64,000 nt of DNA. It comes from SHZI01 sp964407855 (GTDB lineage Bacteria > Pseudomonadota > Gammaproteobacteria > Steroidobacterales > GCA-2729495). Positions 8,752 to 17,671 of this stretch are shown one piece after another (position 1 is the stretch's first letter; each line of letters begins with the position of its first letter). Position numbers and translations under genes: made by a program. The notes beneath the pieces are model-generated. The model was not told the origin of the DNA, did not search any database, and saw only the letters and a program-made list of their open reading frames with translations. The stretch covers positions 1 through 64,000 of the forward strand of contig CAYOXI010000005.1 of assembly GCA_964407855.1 (NCBI GenBank), written 5' to 3'.

Positions 8752-9363
8752 ATGCGGCTTTACTTCAGCCCCGGCGCCTGCTCGCTTGCGTCGCATATCG
8801 CCCTGCTTGAGGCGGGGGCCAGTTTCCAGGCCGACCGGGTCGACATGCGCACCCGGCGCAGCAGTGACGGCGGCGACTATACCCTTGTCAATCCCAAGGG
8901 CTATGTCCCGGCACTGAAACTCGATGATGGCGAGGTGCTCAGTGAGGGTCCGGCCATTCTCCAGTACATCACCGACCTTTTCCCCGCCGCGCAGCTCGCG
9001 CCCCCGGCCGGGCACCTCGACCACTACCGCAACCTGGAGTGGCTGAACTACATAGCCACCGAGCTGCACAAGAACTTCGGCCCGCTCCTGCGCCCCGGCG
9101 CGCCGGAAGAAGTACGGGCTGCCACCACGGAGAAGCTCGGGAAGCGGCTGGGTTACGTGGCCATGCACCTGGCCAGCCGGCAGTACCTGGTGGGGGAACA
9201 CTTCACCGTGGCCGATGCCTACCTGTACACCGTCCTCACCTGGGCCCGTCCCGGCGTGCTCGATCTGGCGTCCTGGCCCGTGCTCATCGCCTACCGGGAG
9301 CGGATCCAGCGGCGACCGGCCGTCCAGGCGGCACGTCAGGCCGAGGGTCTGCCGCCGGGATGA
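8752..9363 (+). CDS. Glutathione S-transferase, bacterial beta-like
   Basis: Cytosolic transferase of 203 residues that conjugates glutathione to electrophiles. The N-terminal thioredoxin fold begins MRLYFSPGACSLASH, with the beta-class catalytic cysteine at position 10. NPKGYVPAL provides the cis-proline, and SEGPAILQYI gives the glutathione-binding Ser. The helical C-terminal domain includes GEHFTVADAYLY. The stop overlaps the glnE start as ATGA (9360-9363), so the two are probably co-translated. Confidence 0.9.
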   Translation: MRLYFSPGACSLASHIALLEAGASFQADRVDMRTRRSSDGGDYTLVNPKGYVPALKLDDGEVLSEGPAILQYITDLFPAAQLAPPAGHLDHYRNLEWLNYIATELHKNFGPLLRPGAPEEVRAATTEKLGKRLGYVAMHLASRQYLVGEHFTVADAYLYTVLTWARPGVLDLASWPVLIAYRERIQRRPAVQAARQAEGLPPG

Positions 9364-12215
9364 CCGGGGACGCCGGCCGGCCGGACCTGGCGGCAGGTGT
9401 TGCCCGACTGCGGGCCACGAGCCAGTACGCCAGCGATATTCTCGATCGCTATCCCGGCTTGCTGGCCGGGCTTGACGCCAGCGGGCGCCTGGCAAGGGAG
9501 AGCGACGCCCGGGAGATCCGCACGCTGCTGGCGATGGCGTGCCACCCGAAGGACGGCAACGCCCTTGCCGGGGATGAGTTCAGCCGCGAATTGCGCCTGT
9601 TCCGGCACCAGGAACTGGTGCGGATCATCTGGCGGGACCAGAACGAGGGCGCGGATGTCACCGAGTCGCTTCGCGCCCTGTCCGACCTCGCCGACGCGGC
9701 CATCAATGCTGCTCTGGAGTACGCCACCGCCGCGCTGGCGGCCCGGCACGGGACGCCGCGGGACGAGGACGGCGGCGCCTGTGGCTTCGGGATTGTCGCC
9801 ATGGGCAAGCTCGGCGGCCACGAGCTCAACTTTTCCTCCGACGTGGACCTGGTGTTCGTCTACTCCGGACCCGGCGAGACCGATGGCCCCCGTGCGATCA
9901 GCAACGAGGAGTACTTTCGCCTGCTCTCCCAGCGCCTCATAGACCTGCTGGCCCGCCAGACAGCCGATGGCTTTGTCTACCGGGTGGACGTGCGGCTGCG
10001 GCCCTTCGGTACCGCGGGTCCCCTGGCGGTGAGCCTGCCGGCGCTCGAGAACTACCTGGTGCAGCACGGCCGCGACTGGGAGCGCTACGCCTGGATCAAG
10101 GCCCGGGTCGTCAACGACTGGAGTGATGCCACCGCCCTGCACGACGAGGTCCTGCGGCCCTTTGTGTACCGTCGTTACCTGGATTACGGCGTGTTCGGCT
10201 CGCTGCGGGAGATGAAGGCGCTGATCGAGGCTGAGGTGGCCCGCAAGGAGTTCCAGGACAACCTCAAGCTGGGTCCGGGGGGTATCCGGGAGATCGAGTT
10301 CATCGTGCAGGCGCTGCAGCTGGTGCGTGGCGGGACCGTTGCAGCGCTGCGGGAACGCCAGCTGCAGAGGGCCCTGCCCGAGCTGGTCGTGGCCGGTTGC
10401 CTGCCGGCCGGTGACGCCCGGGAGCTTGAGGGGGCCTACCGGTACCTGCGCCAGGCCGAGAATCGCCTGCAGGCCATCAACGACCGGCAGACCCACGACC
10501 TGCCGGAGGATCCCGTCGACCGGCAGCGGCTGGCGCTGGCCATGGGCGAGCCGGACTGGGCAGCGTTCCGTGTCCGGTGCGACCGCGAGCGGGCCGTGGT
10601 GGCCCGCCATTTCCGGCAGATCGTTTTTCGCGGCACCAGCCCGGGCAACGGGCAGGGGGACGCCGAAGCAGTCGCCGCACCTGCCGCTGACGCCGCCGGG
10701 CTGACCAATGTGTGGCAGACGGCCGGATCAGTCCCCCGTGATGTGGCCAGTCTCGCTGCCGCCGGCTTCCCGGCGCCGGAAGCTGCCCTCGAGCGCGTCC
10801 AGCGCCTGCGCAACGGTGGCCTCCCCGAGCGCCTCGACGAACACGGCCGCCAGCGCCTGGACGCGCTGGTGCCCGCGGTGCTCGCCAGCGCGGCCCGCCA
10901 GGCCGAATCACTCCGGGCGCTGGACGGACTGATCCTGGTGCTGGAGTCCATTGGCCGGCGTTCCGCCTACTTCGCCCTGCTCAACGAGAACCCCGCGGCG
11001 CTGGAGCGGCTGGTCGGCATCTGTGCCTCCAGTGAGTTCCTGGCCAGGCTGGTGGCGACGCATCCGCTGCTGATGGACGAGCTGCTGGATCCACGCGTCT
11101 TCGAGGAAGCACCCACGCGGGAAGAACTCGCCGGGGACCTCGCCGTGCGGATGGCCAGGGTTCCTGCGGACGATCTGGAGGCCCGGCTGGATGCCCTGCG
11201 CAACTTCCAGCAGGCCGCAATCTTCCGCGTGGCCATCGTTGACCTCGCCGGTCAGCTGCCGATCATGAAGGTCAGCGACCGCCTTACCGACGTCGCGGAG
11301 CTGGTGCTCTCGGCGGCCATTGACATGGGCTGGCGGGAACTTGCTGCCCGTCACGGCGAACCCTGGTGCGGGACCGGGGGTGAGCGCCGACCCGCCCGCT
11401 TCGCGATCGTCGCCTACGGCAAACTGGGTGGACTGGAACTCGGTTACGGCTCGGACCTCGACCTGGTCTTTGTTCACGACTCGGCGGGCGAGCAGCAGCA
11501 GACCGATGGCCGGTCGCCGCTCGAGAACGCCGTGTTCTTTTCCAGGCTGACCCGGCGGATCATCAGCATCCTCACCATGCACACCACCTCGGGGAAGCTC
11601 TACGAGGTGGATATCCGGCTGCGCCCCGATGGCCAGTCCGGCCTGCTGGTATCAAGCCTCGCAGCCTTCGAACGCTACCAGCGGGAAGATGCGTGGACCT
11701 GGGAGCACCAGGCCCTGCTGCGCAGCCGTGCCGTGGCGGGGGACGCTGGTGTGCAGACGGCCTTCGAGGCACTGCGGGTCAGGGCCCTGCTCAGCTATGT
11801 GCGCCGGGAGCGACTGCAAGCGGAGGTGGCGGACATGCGCCAGCGGATGCGCGCCGAGCTGTCCCGGGGTACCGCCGCACTGATGGACCTCAAGCAGGAT
11901 CCTGGTGGGGTGGCCGACATCGAGTTCCTCGTGCAGTACCTCGTGCTGCGGGAGGCGCCGGGCTTCCCGGATCTCCTGCGCTGGTCGGACAACATTCGCC
12001 AGCTGGAGGGCCTCGCCGCGCACGGCGTACTCACGGCCGAGGTTGCGGCGGAGCTGGCCGATGCCTACCGGTCTTACCGGCAACGGCTCCATCAGCTGAG
12101 CCTGGCCGGTGATGCGGCGCTGCTGCCCCGTGCCGAAGTCGCAAGCCTGGCGGCTGCAGTCACCCGGATCTGGCAGGGCGTGTTCTATACTGACGGCTCA
12201 GTCACCACCACCTGA
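9360..12215 (+). CDS. glnE: Bifunctional glutamine synthetase adenylyltransferase/deadenylase
   Basis: Adjusts glutamine synthetase activity by adding or removing AMP in response to PII and glutamine. The 951 residues match the usual family length. Two nucleotidyltransferase domains are visible: the N-terminal deadenylase with GKLGGHELNFSSDVDLVF (about residue 149) and the C-terminal adenylyltransferase with YGKLGGLELGYGSDLDLVF (about 687), joined by a regulatory helical region. The ATG overlaps the GST stop. In Pseudomonas and relatives glnE neighbours ilvE and LPS genes, whereas here it follows a GST. Confidence 0.96.
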   Translation: MTGDAGRPDLAAGVARLRATSQYASDILDRYPGLLAGLDASGRLARESDAREIRTLLAMACHPKDGNALAGDEFSRELRLFRHQELVRIIWRDQNEGADVTESLRALSDLADAAINAALEYATAALAARHGTPRDEDGGACGFGIVAMGKLGGHELNFSSDVDLVFVYSGPGETDGPRAISNEEYFRLLSQRLIDLLARQTADGFVYRVDVRLRPFGTAGPLAVSLPALENYLVQHGRDWERYAWIKARVVNDWSDATALHDEVLRPFVYRRYLDYGVFGSLREMKALIEAEVARKEFQDNLKLGPGGIREIEFIVQALQLVRGGTVAALRERQLQRALPELVVAGCLPAGDARELEGAYRYLRQAENRLQAINDRQTHDLPEDPVDRQRLALAMGEPDWAAFRVRCDRERAVVARHFRQIVFRGTSPGNGQGDAEAVAAPAADAAGLTNVWQTAGSVPRDVASLAAAGFPAPEAALERVQRLRNGGLPERLDEHGRQRLDALVPAVLASAARQAESLRALDGLILVLESIGRRSAYFALLNENPAALERLVGICASSEFLARLVATHPLLMDELLDPRVFEEAPTREELAGDLAVRMARVPADDLEARLDALRNFQQAAIFRVAIVDLAGQLPIMKVSDRLTDVAELVLSAAIDMGWRELAARHGEPWCGTGGERRPARFAIVAYGKLGGLELGYGSDLDLVFVHDSAGEQQQTDGRSPLENAVFFSRLTRRIISILTMHTTSGKLYEVDIRLRPDGQSGLLVSSLAAFERYQREDAWTWEHQALLRSRAVAGDAGVQTAFEALRVRALLSYVRRERLQAEVADMRQRMRAELSRGTAALMDLKQDPGGVADIEFLVQYLVLREAPGFPDLLRWSDNIRQLEGLAAHGVLTAEVAAELADAYRSYRQRLHQLSLAGDAALLPRAEVASLAAAVTRIWQGVFYTDGSVTTT

Positions 12216-12220
12216 TCCCC

Positions 12221-12451
12221 ATGGCCGCCCGCCCCGCCACCGACAGAACCCTGGTCCAGCCCAACGCCGAGCATCACTACCAGGTGACGGCGGCCGACCT
12301 GCCGCTTTCCTGCCCCATGCCGGGCATGCATCTGTGGAATTCCCATCCCCGGGTTTATCTGCCCATCGAGGCGACCGGGCGGGCCAAATGCCCCTACTGC
12401 GGCGCCACCTACGGACTGGTCGCCGCGGGTACTCCGGCCGCGGGCCACTGA
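12221..12451 (+). CDS. Zinc-finger domain-containing protein (CHCC type)
   Basis: Small protein of 76 residues belonging to the bacterial zf-CHCC group, related to the zinc-binding part of the complex I subunit NDUFS6. Ligands visible are Cys and His in SCPMPGMHLWNSHPRVYLP, then CPYC in KCPYCGATY. It starts 5 bases after glnE and is probably in the same transcript. The biological role of these stand-alone proteins is not established. Confidence 0.8.
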   Translation: MAARPATDRTLVQPNAEHHYQVTAADLPLSCPMPGMHLWNSHPRVYLPIEATGRAKCPYCGATYGLVAAGTPAAGH

Positions 12452-12464
12452 TCCCGGCGCCGGA

Positions 12465-13211
12465 TCAACCCGCGGGCGAGCTGCGGGGGGCGAGGGATTC
12501 CAGACTGAAGACCTCACCGTGGACGCCATCCGTCCGACGCATCACCGTCAGGCCGGGCCCGAAAGGGAGGTCGAGGAGCTGCAGCTTGGGGTCCTCGCGC
12601 AGCTCGTCCATCAGGTCGCGCACGTCCACGTCGTAAGCCTGGCCTTCTCCGTAGAACTTCGAGTGCCGCAGCACGACGCTGTCGTGAAACAGCACGAGTC
12701 CCCGCGGGGCCAGCCGCGCGGCAAAGGCCTCGTAGTCGAAGCGAGCCTGGGCCGCGGTGTGGAAGCCATCCACGAACAGCAGTCCGATGTCGCTGAGCTC
12801 CCGGTACACGGGGGTGCCGACGAACTCCTGCGTCGTGCACAGGTGGTGCCGGATATTGGTCAGGCCGAAGCGCCGGAACCAGGCCTCCGTGCGCACCGGA
12901 TCCCGCCAGAAGTCGTCGATGAAGGAGGGGTCGATGAAGTGCACCTCGCCGCCGTCGCCGTTGTCCTGACAGGCCCGGGCCAGCACCATCGGCACGAAAC
13001 CCCGCCAGGAGCCGATGACCACGATCCGGGCGGGGCACAGCAGCCGGGCCAGGCCGTAGTAGATCCAGCCGAGGCCGAGGTTCAGGTCCGCGGTGCGCTG
13101 GTTGTGTCCCATCCGGACCAGCTCCGGATGGACAAAGAGCCCGGCAATCCAGCTGCTGAGGTCTTCCGGGGCCGCGCCTGCGACCGCCGGGTTCTGATGG
13201 GCAAGCGACAT
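12465..13211 (-). CDS. Class I SAM-dependent methyltransferase (Methyltransf_24-like)
   Basis: Probable methyltransferase of 248 residues. The SAM-binding motif I is RIVVIGSWRGFVPMVLA, followed by an acidic residue at the end of strand 2 (HFIDPSF). LLFVDGFHTAAQARFDYEAF and GLVLFHDSVV are the typical Methyltransf_24 elements, with DGxH as a metal or substrate site. The substrate is unknown; relatives occur with sugar and polysaccharide genes. Confidence 0.72.
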   Translation of the reverse strand: MSLAHQNPAVAGAAPEDLSSWIAGLFVHPELVRMGHNQRTADLNLGLGWIYYGLARLLCPARIVVIGSWRGFVPMVLARACQDNGDGGEVHFIDPSFIDDFWRDPVRTEAWFRRFGLTNIRHHLCTTQEFVGTPVYRELSDIGLLFVDGFHTAAQARFDYEAFAARLAPRGLVLFHDSVVLRHSKFYGEGQAYDVDVRDLMDELREDPKLQLLDLPFGPGLTVMRRTDGVHGEVFSLESLAPRSSPAG

Positions 13212-13313
13212 GGGCTCATCTCCGGCTAAGCTGCCTGTGGATGAAAGCCTTCTACCACAGGCGCGTCGCCGGCAGAATCCGCCTCCCGCGCGTCCCGACC
13301 TAGAACGGAACCT

Positions 13314-13909
13314 ATGGCCCGATGCCGCACAAAACTCCTTTCCCTGTTCGTGCTGCTGTCACTGGGTGGCTGCACGAGCCTGGCATTTACGGCGGCCAAC
13401 CTGCCGGCGGGCTTCGGCGACTACGAGCGCAAGGCAGGGATTGCCTACGGGCCGACAGCCCGCCAGCAGCTCGATGTCTATGTCCCCGGAACGGACGACG
13501 ACCAGGTCCGACCCGTGGTGGTGTTCATCTACGGCGGCGGCTGGACCGAAGGTTCGAGGGCGCGCTACCGCTTCGTTGCCAGCGCGCTTGCGGAGCGGGG
13601 CCTGATCACGGTGATCCCCGACTACCGCCTCCATCCCGACGGCGCCTTCCCGGTCTTTGTCAGTGACGCGGCCCTCGCGGTCGCATGGACCCTCCGGGAG
13701 ATCAGCCGTTACGGGGGGGATCCGGACCGCGTGTTCCTGATGGGGCATTCCGCCGGTGCACACATCGCGGCACTGCTGGCGCTCGACCGGCGCCACCTTG
13801 AGGCAGCGGGATCGTCGTCCGATGTCATCCGGGGCATGATCGGCCTGTCGGGTGCCTATGACTTCCAGCTGACCTCGGCGCCGCTGCGCGAGGTATTCGG
13901 CGCCGTGCC
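13314..13909 (+). CDS. Alpha/beta hydrolase lipoprotein, carboxylesterase-like (C-terminus lost in gap)
   Basis: Envelope-anchored esterase, about 198 residues visible before a run of N. The N-terminus is a lipoprotein signal with lipobox LGGC. YGGGW is the oxyanion-hole motif of the hormone-sensitive lipase/isoprenylcysteine methylesterase-like group, and MGHSAGAH contains the nucleophile. The Asp and His of the triad should lie in the missing part. About 90 more residues are expected, so the true gap must exceed the 100 N shown, unless the gene is truly truncated. Confidence 0.8.
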
Positions 13910-14009
13910 NNNNNNNNNNNNNNNNNNNNNNNNNNNNNNNNNNNNNNNNNNNNNNNNNNNNNNNNNNNNNNNNNNNNNNNNNNNNNNNNNNNNNNNNNNN
14001 NNNNNNNNN
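13910..14009. other. Assembly gap, 100 N
   Basis: Placeholder gap between two convergent genes, both of which lose their 3' ends here. Completing the esterase alone needs about 270 bases and kdoO perhaps 60-90 more, so the real missing length is likely several hundred bases. Confidence 0.99.
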
Positions 14010-14860
14010 AGCGGCGTCAGCGCGGTCCAGATGAAGCAATGCTGCCCGGACAGGCAGCCGTGACTGACGCCGTCGGCAAAGACCAGCCAGGCTGAGCGAG
14101 GCGCAAAGCGCATTTCCACATGGTGTTCCAGCTCGGCCTGGAACTCCGGGTTGTCCTTCAGGTAATCGTGGAAGCGCTTCATGGCCCGGTCGTAGGGGCT
14201 GGTGTCCAGCACCTTCGCGAGGGGGACCAGCACCGAGACACCCCTGAGCAGCCCCGAGAGCAGCTCATCCAGCGCGTTCTTGTCGAGCCGGCCGACGTGA
14301 CCGCGAGGTCCGGTAAAGCCCGCCCGCTCCGCATGTCGCGCGAAGACGCTGCGAAAGTCGCCCTTGCTTGCCCAGACCCGGTCCCGGGTCTCGTTGGCAT
14401 TGACCAGGAAGCGGAGGATCCGGTCGCCGTTGGTGGCGCCATAGGCCCCGGCATCGACGTGGATCAGCTCGCTGGCCTTGTGGGCATCAATGGCCCGGCC
14501 GGCTTCTTCCATCGGCCGGAAGCTGCAGGTGCCGATATCGGCGCCCTGCATCAGATCGGGCATGGCAGCCTGCGCCCACGCGGAGATGCGGTCCCGCAGT
14601 CCGGTCAGCGCCCGGTAGGTGGGGGGGTAGAGCGCCGAGTGCCGGTCGAGGCCGCGTACGGAATCAGCCTCCGGGTGATAACTGACGTTCTTGCGGGTGA
14701 TCGCGCCGGGCAGCTGCTCCCGGAGCACCTCGAGGTCGGCCGGGTCGGGCAGGGCCACCGGGCAACGGGGCAGGTAGACGATGCGCCCCTGCTCCAGCAC
14801 GTCGGAGATCGTCCGGGGGCCGGCGGCTGCAAGGCGGCTGTCGTCGAAGGTTTCCAGCAT
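14010..14860 (-). CDS. kdoO: Kdo hydroxylase, Fe(II)/2-oxoglutarate dioxygenase (C-terminus lost in gap)
   Basis: Matches the KdoO family, which hydroxylates Kdo at C3 to make Ko on lipid A precursors. About 283 residues are visible of roughly 300. Iron ligands are seen as HxD in LIHVDAGAYG (His134, Asp136) and a distal His in DGVSHGCLSG (His267). The start ATG at 14860 begins MLETFDDSRL. It is divergent from kdkA with 93 bases between the starts, and both proteins act on the same Kdo sugar. Assignment rests on overall motif layout recognised by eye. Confidence 0.8.
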
Positions 14861-14953
14861 GGTGATTGGTTCCGGACCCGATCTAGTGTGGTGTAAGGTC
14901 CGCCCTGCCGCAACTGCCGGCACTGGCACCCAGAGAGCCCCGACCGGACCCCA

Positions 14954-15709
14954 TTGACCGTGCCCAGGCGCATCGCAAGACAAGGCAGCACCGGGATCCT
15001 CTACGAGGACACGCGGCTGCACCGCCCGGATCCCGCGCTGCTGGATGCCCGCCACTGGGCCGGCGCGCCCGCCGCGCCCGGCTACTCGGGCGGTCGCGGC
15101 CAGACCCTGTTCGTTACGCATGAGGGCCGGCGCTGGGTGCTCCGGCACTATCACCGGGGGGGCACGATCGGCCGCTTCCTGGACGATCAGTTTCTCTGGA
15201 CGGGTGAGCAGCACACCCGCTGCTTTCGCGAGTGGGAGCTGCTGGCCCATCTGGCCGGGCTGGGACTGCCGGCGCCGCGACCCGTTGCTGCGGCTTATCG
15301 CCGTCGGGGACTGGTGTATACGGCAGATCTGCTCACGGAGCTCATTCCGGACGTCGAGCCCCTGTCCAGCCGGCTCGCCCGGCGTGCTGCAGATCAGTCG
15401 GTATGGACTGCCGTCGGGCAATGCGTGGCGCGCTTCCACCGCGCCGGCGTCTGGCACGCAGACCTCACTGCCCACAACCTGCAGATCAGCGGCGGCGATG
15501 AAATCTTCCTGCTGGATTTTGACCGGGGGCGGCTGCGAGCCGCGCATCGGGGCTGGCAGGAAGCGAACCTCGCGCGGCTGCATCGCTCCCTGACCAAGAT
15601 CAGCGAAGGCGGCGGTGTGGCCTTCGGGTACCGGGACTGGGAGTGGTTGCTGGCGGGCTACCGCGCGGCTATGGATAAGGATCCGGATACGGCGCCGGCC
15701 GGCCCTTGA
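14954..15709 (+). CDS. kdkA: Kdo kinase
   Basis: Adds phosphate to O-4 of Kdo on Kdo-lipid A, as in Haemophilus, Bordetella and Vibrio. The 251 residues fit the family, which has a small kinase-like fold. Visible are YSGGRGQTLF (nucleotide region), RHYHRGG, the catalytic loop HADLTAHN (His168, Asp170) and LLDFDRGR as the metal-binding DFD. The start is unsure: TTG at 14954 or GTG at 14960. The 3' end overlaps the convergent acyltransferase gene by 41 bases. Confidence 0.87.
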   Translation: MTVPRRIARQGSTGILYEDTRLHRPDPALLDARHWAGAPAAPGYSGGRGQTLFVTHEGRRWVLRHYHRGGTIGRFLDDQFLWTGEQHTRCFREWELLAHLAGLGLPAPRPVAAAYRRRGLVYTADLLTELIPDVEPLSSRLARRAADQSVWTAVGQCVARFHRAGVWHADLTAHNLQISGGDEIFLLDFDRGRLRAAHRGWQEANLARLHRSLTKISEGGGVAFGYRDWEWLLAGYRAAMDKDPDTAPAGP

Positions 15710-16607
15710 AACGCCGGTGGATCCAGTAGTACTGCTCCGGACACTGGCGGATGTGGTCCTCCAGGATCTGGTTCACCCGCAGGGCATCCGCGACCGGGTC
15801 GGGGCCGGGAAAATCCGCCAGGGGTGGCAGGATCTCCACGATGTAGCCCGCCCCGTCCGGCAGCCGCCGGGGCAGCAGCGGGATGACCAGCGCCTTGCCC
15901 AGGCGCGCGATCTCCGACAGTGCGGTGTTGGTCATGGCGGGCTCGCCGAAGAACGGCAACAGGGCACTGAAGGCACCGCGGATGCTCTGGTCCGGTGCAT
16001 ACCAGACGCCGTAGCCCTCCCGCAGGGCCCGGATGATGCGCCGGACGTTCTTCTTCGGGATCAGTTCATCGACCGCCCGCAGCCGGACGTGAGCCAGGAT
16101 TGCATCGGCGAAACGGTTCCTGTTGGGCCTGAATACGCCCGCAAGCTTCGGGTGCAGGGGCCGCAGCCGCAGGCCCGAAAACTCCTGAGGTCCGAAATGC
16201 CCGGTGAGTAGCACCACCCCCTGGCCGCTGGCTGCAGCGGCTTCCAGATGTTCCGCGCCCCGGACTTCAACCAGTTGCCGGATCGTCGCATCGCTGGACC
16301 ACCAGGCCAGTCCATGCTCGGCGAGGGTCATGCCCAGCGACGCGAAGTGGGCGCGGACCAGCGCCGCCTGTTCTGACGCCAGTAGTTCCGGGAAGCACAA
16401 ACGGATGTTGGTTGCGGCGATGCGGCGCCGACCCGGAAGGGCCAGCCAGACAAGCCGGCCGAGCAGCCGTCCCGAGGCCAGCTGCCAGCGAAAGGGCAGC
16501 AGCGACATCAGCCGCAGCCAGCACAGCCCCAGCCAGAGGGGCCAGTAGCGGGGCTGCCAGTAGCGGGCGAGGGGCTGCCCTGGTTCCGGGGACGGCATGC
16601 TCGTCAT
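15669..16607 (-). CDS. lpxL: Lysophospholipid/lipid A lauroyl-type acyltransferase
   Basis: Inner-membrane acyltransferase of the LpxL/LpxM (HtrB/MsbB) family, which adds a secondary acyl chain to Kdo-lipid A. It has about 312 residues with one N-terminal hydrophobic segment (about residues 22-50). The catalytic H(x4)E motif is in LLTGHFGPQE, and YAPDQSIRGAF and RRLPDG match later family blocks. ATG at 16607 is chosen over a GTG at 16634 because neither has a strong ribosome site and the shorter form fits the family. Which position it acylates cannot be told. It clusters with kdoO and kdkA. Confidence 0.85.
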   Translation of the reverse strand: MTSMPSPEPGQPLARYWQPRYWPLWLGLCWLRLMSLLPFRWQLASGRLLGRLVWLALPGRRRIAATNIRLCFPELLASEQAALVRAHFASLGMTLAEHGLAWWSSDATIRQLVEVRGAEHLEAAAASGQGVVLLTGHFGPQEFSGLRLRPLHPKLAGVFRPNRNRFADAILAHVRLRAVDELIPKKNVRRIIRALREGYGVWYAPDQSIRGAFSALLPFFGEPAMTNTALSEIARLGKALVIPLLPRRLPDGAGYIVEILPPLADFPGPDPVADALRVNQILEDHIRQCPEQYYWIHRRFKGRPAPYPDPYP

Positions 16608-16681
16608 GGATATGACCGGTCTACTGCGATGCACATCCTAGCAGCCCCGACCTGCCAGCGATGGCTTCCGCGGCGCTGCCG

Positions 16682-16710
16682 CTTGAAAACGCGGCCCGAT
16701 GAACCCATAC
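16682..16710 (+). promoter_or_regulatory. Sigma-32-type heat-shock promoter for htpX
   Basis: CTTGAAA at 16682-16688 is an exact sigma-32 -35 element. A 15-base spacer leads to CCCATAC at 16704-16710, close to the CCCCATNT -10. It sits 34 bases upstream of the htpX GTG. The match also argues against an upstream ATG at 16699, which would lie inside the promoter. Confidence 0.65.
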
Positions 16711-16743
16711 AATGCGATTCAGACCTTTTGGCGGAGACCATTT

Positions 16744-17631
16744 GTGAAGCGCATTTTCCTTTTCCTGGCGACGAATATTGCTGTCCTCGCCGTGCTGTCC
16801 ATCTCCATGCGCCTGCTGGGCCTGGACACCTATCTGGCGTCGACCGGGCAGGATCCGGTGGGCCTGCTCATCTTCGCGGCGGTGCTGGGTTTTGGCGGCT
16901 CCTTTATCTCGCTCGCCATGTCCAAGTTCATCGCCAAGCGCTCCACCGGCGCGCAGGTCATTTCCGAGCCCCGGACACCTGACGAGATCTGGCTGTTCGA
17001 GACCGTGCGCAGGCAGGCCGCCGAGGCCGGCATCACCATGCCCGAGGTGGCGGTGTATGACTCCCCCGACGTCAATGCCTTTGCGACGGGCGCCCGCCGG
17101 AACGCAGCCCTGGTGGCCGTGAGCACGGGCCTGCTGCGGAAGATGGACCGCAAGGAAGTCGAGGCCGTCCTCGGTCACGAGATCTCCCATGTGGCCAATG
17201 GCGACATGGTGACGCTCACCCTGATCCAGGGCGTGGTGAATACCTTTGTGATCTTCCTGTCCCGGATCATCGGGCGACTGGTGGACCAGGTGATCTTCAA
17301 GAGCGAACGGGGCAATGGACCCGGCTTCTTCATCACGGTGATCATTGCCCAGGTCGTGCTGGGCATTTTTGCCAGCATGATCGTGGCCTGGTTCTCCCGG
17401 CAGCGCGAATTCCGCGCCGATGCGGGCGGTGCCCACCTGGCCGGTCGCGGCAACATGGTCGCGGCGCTCCAGCGCCTGCAGCAGGCCCATGAGCCCTCCA
17501 GCCTGCCTGAAGGGATGAAAGCCATGGGCATTTCTGGCGGAATGGGGCGCTTTGGGCGGCTGTTCATGACACACCCGCCGTTGCCGGAGCGCATCGCGGC
17601 CCTTCAGGCCAGCGAATCCCGCCAGTCGTAG
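16744..17631 (+). CDS. htpX: HtpX membrane-bound zinc metalloprotease (M48)
   Basis: Heat-shock membrane protease that degrades misfolded inner-membrane proteins together with FtsH. The GTG start at 16744, with GGAG seven bases upstream, gives MKRIFLFLATNIAVL, the canonical N-terminus, and 295 residues. Zinc motif HEISH lies in VLGHEISHVANGD, and the third ligand Glu is in REFRADAGGA. There are two N-terminal and two central membrane helices. The sigma-32-type promoter upstream agrees with the known regulation of the family. Confidence 0.94.
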   Translation: MKRIFLFLATNIAVLAVLSISMRLLGLDTYLASTGQDPVGLLIFAAVLGFGGSFISLAMSKFIAKRSTGAQVISEPRTPDEIWLFETVRRQAAEAGITMPEVAVYDSPDVNAFATGARRNAALVAVSTGLLRKMDRKEVEAVLGHEISHVANGDMVTLTLIQGVVNTFVIFLSRIIGRLVDQVIFKSERGNGPGFFITVIIAQVVLGIFASMIVAWFSRQREFRADAGGAHLAGRGNMVAALQRLQQAHEPSSLPEGMKAMGISGGMGRFGRLFMTHPPLPERIAALQASESRQS

Positions 17632-17671
17632 GCGAAAAAGACCGCGGCGACCGGGCGGGGTGTCAGCCAGG

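Noticed and set aside
7960..9495. A 511-residue minus-strand protein
   Set aside because: Only the last 241 residues resemble a hydrolase; the rest is antisense to the GST and glnE genes and kept open by high GC content.
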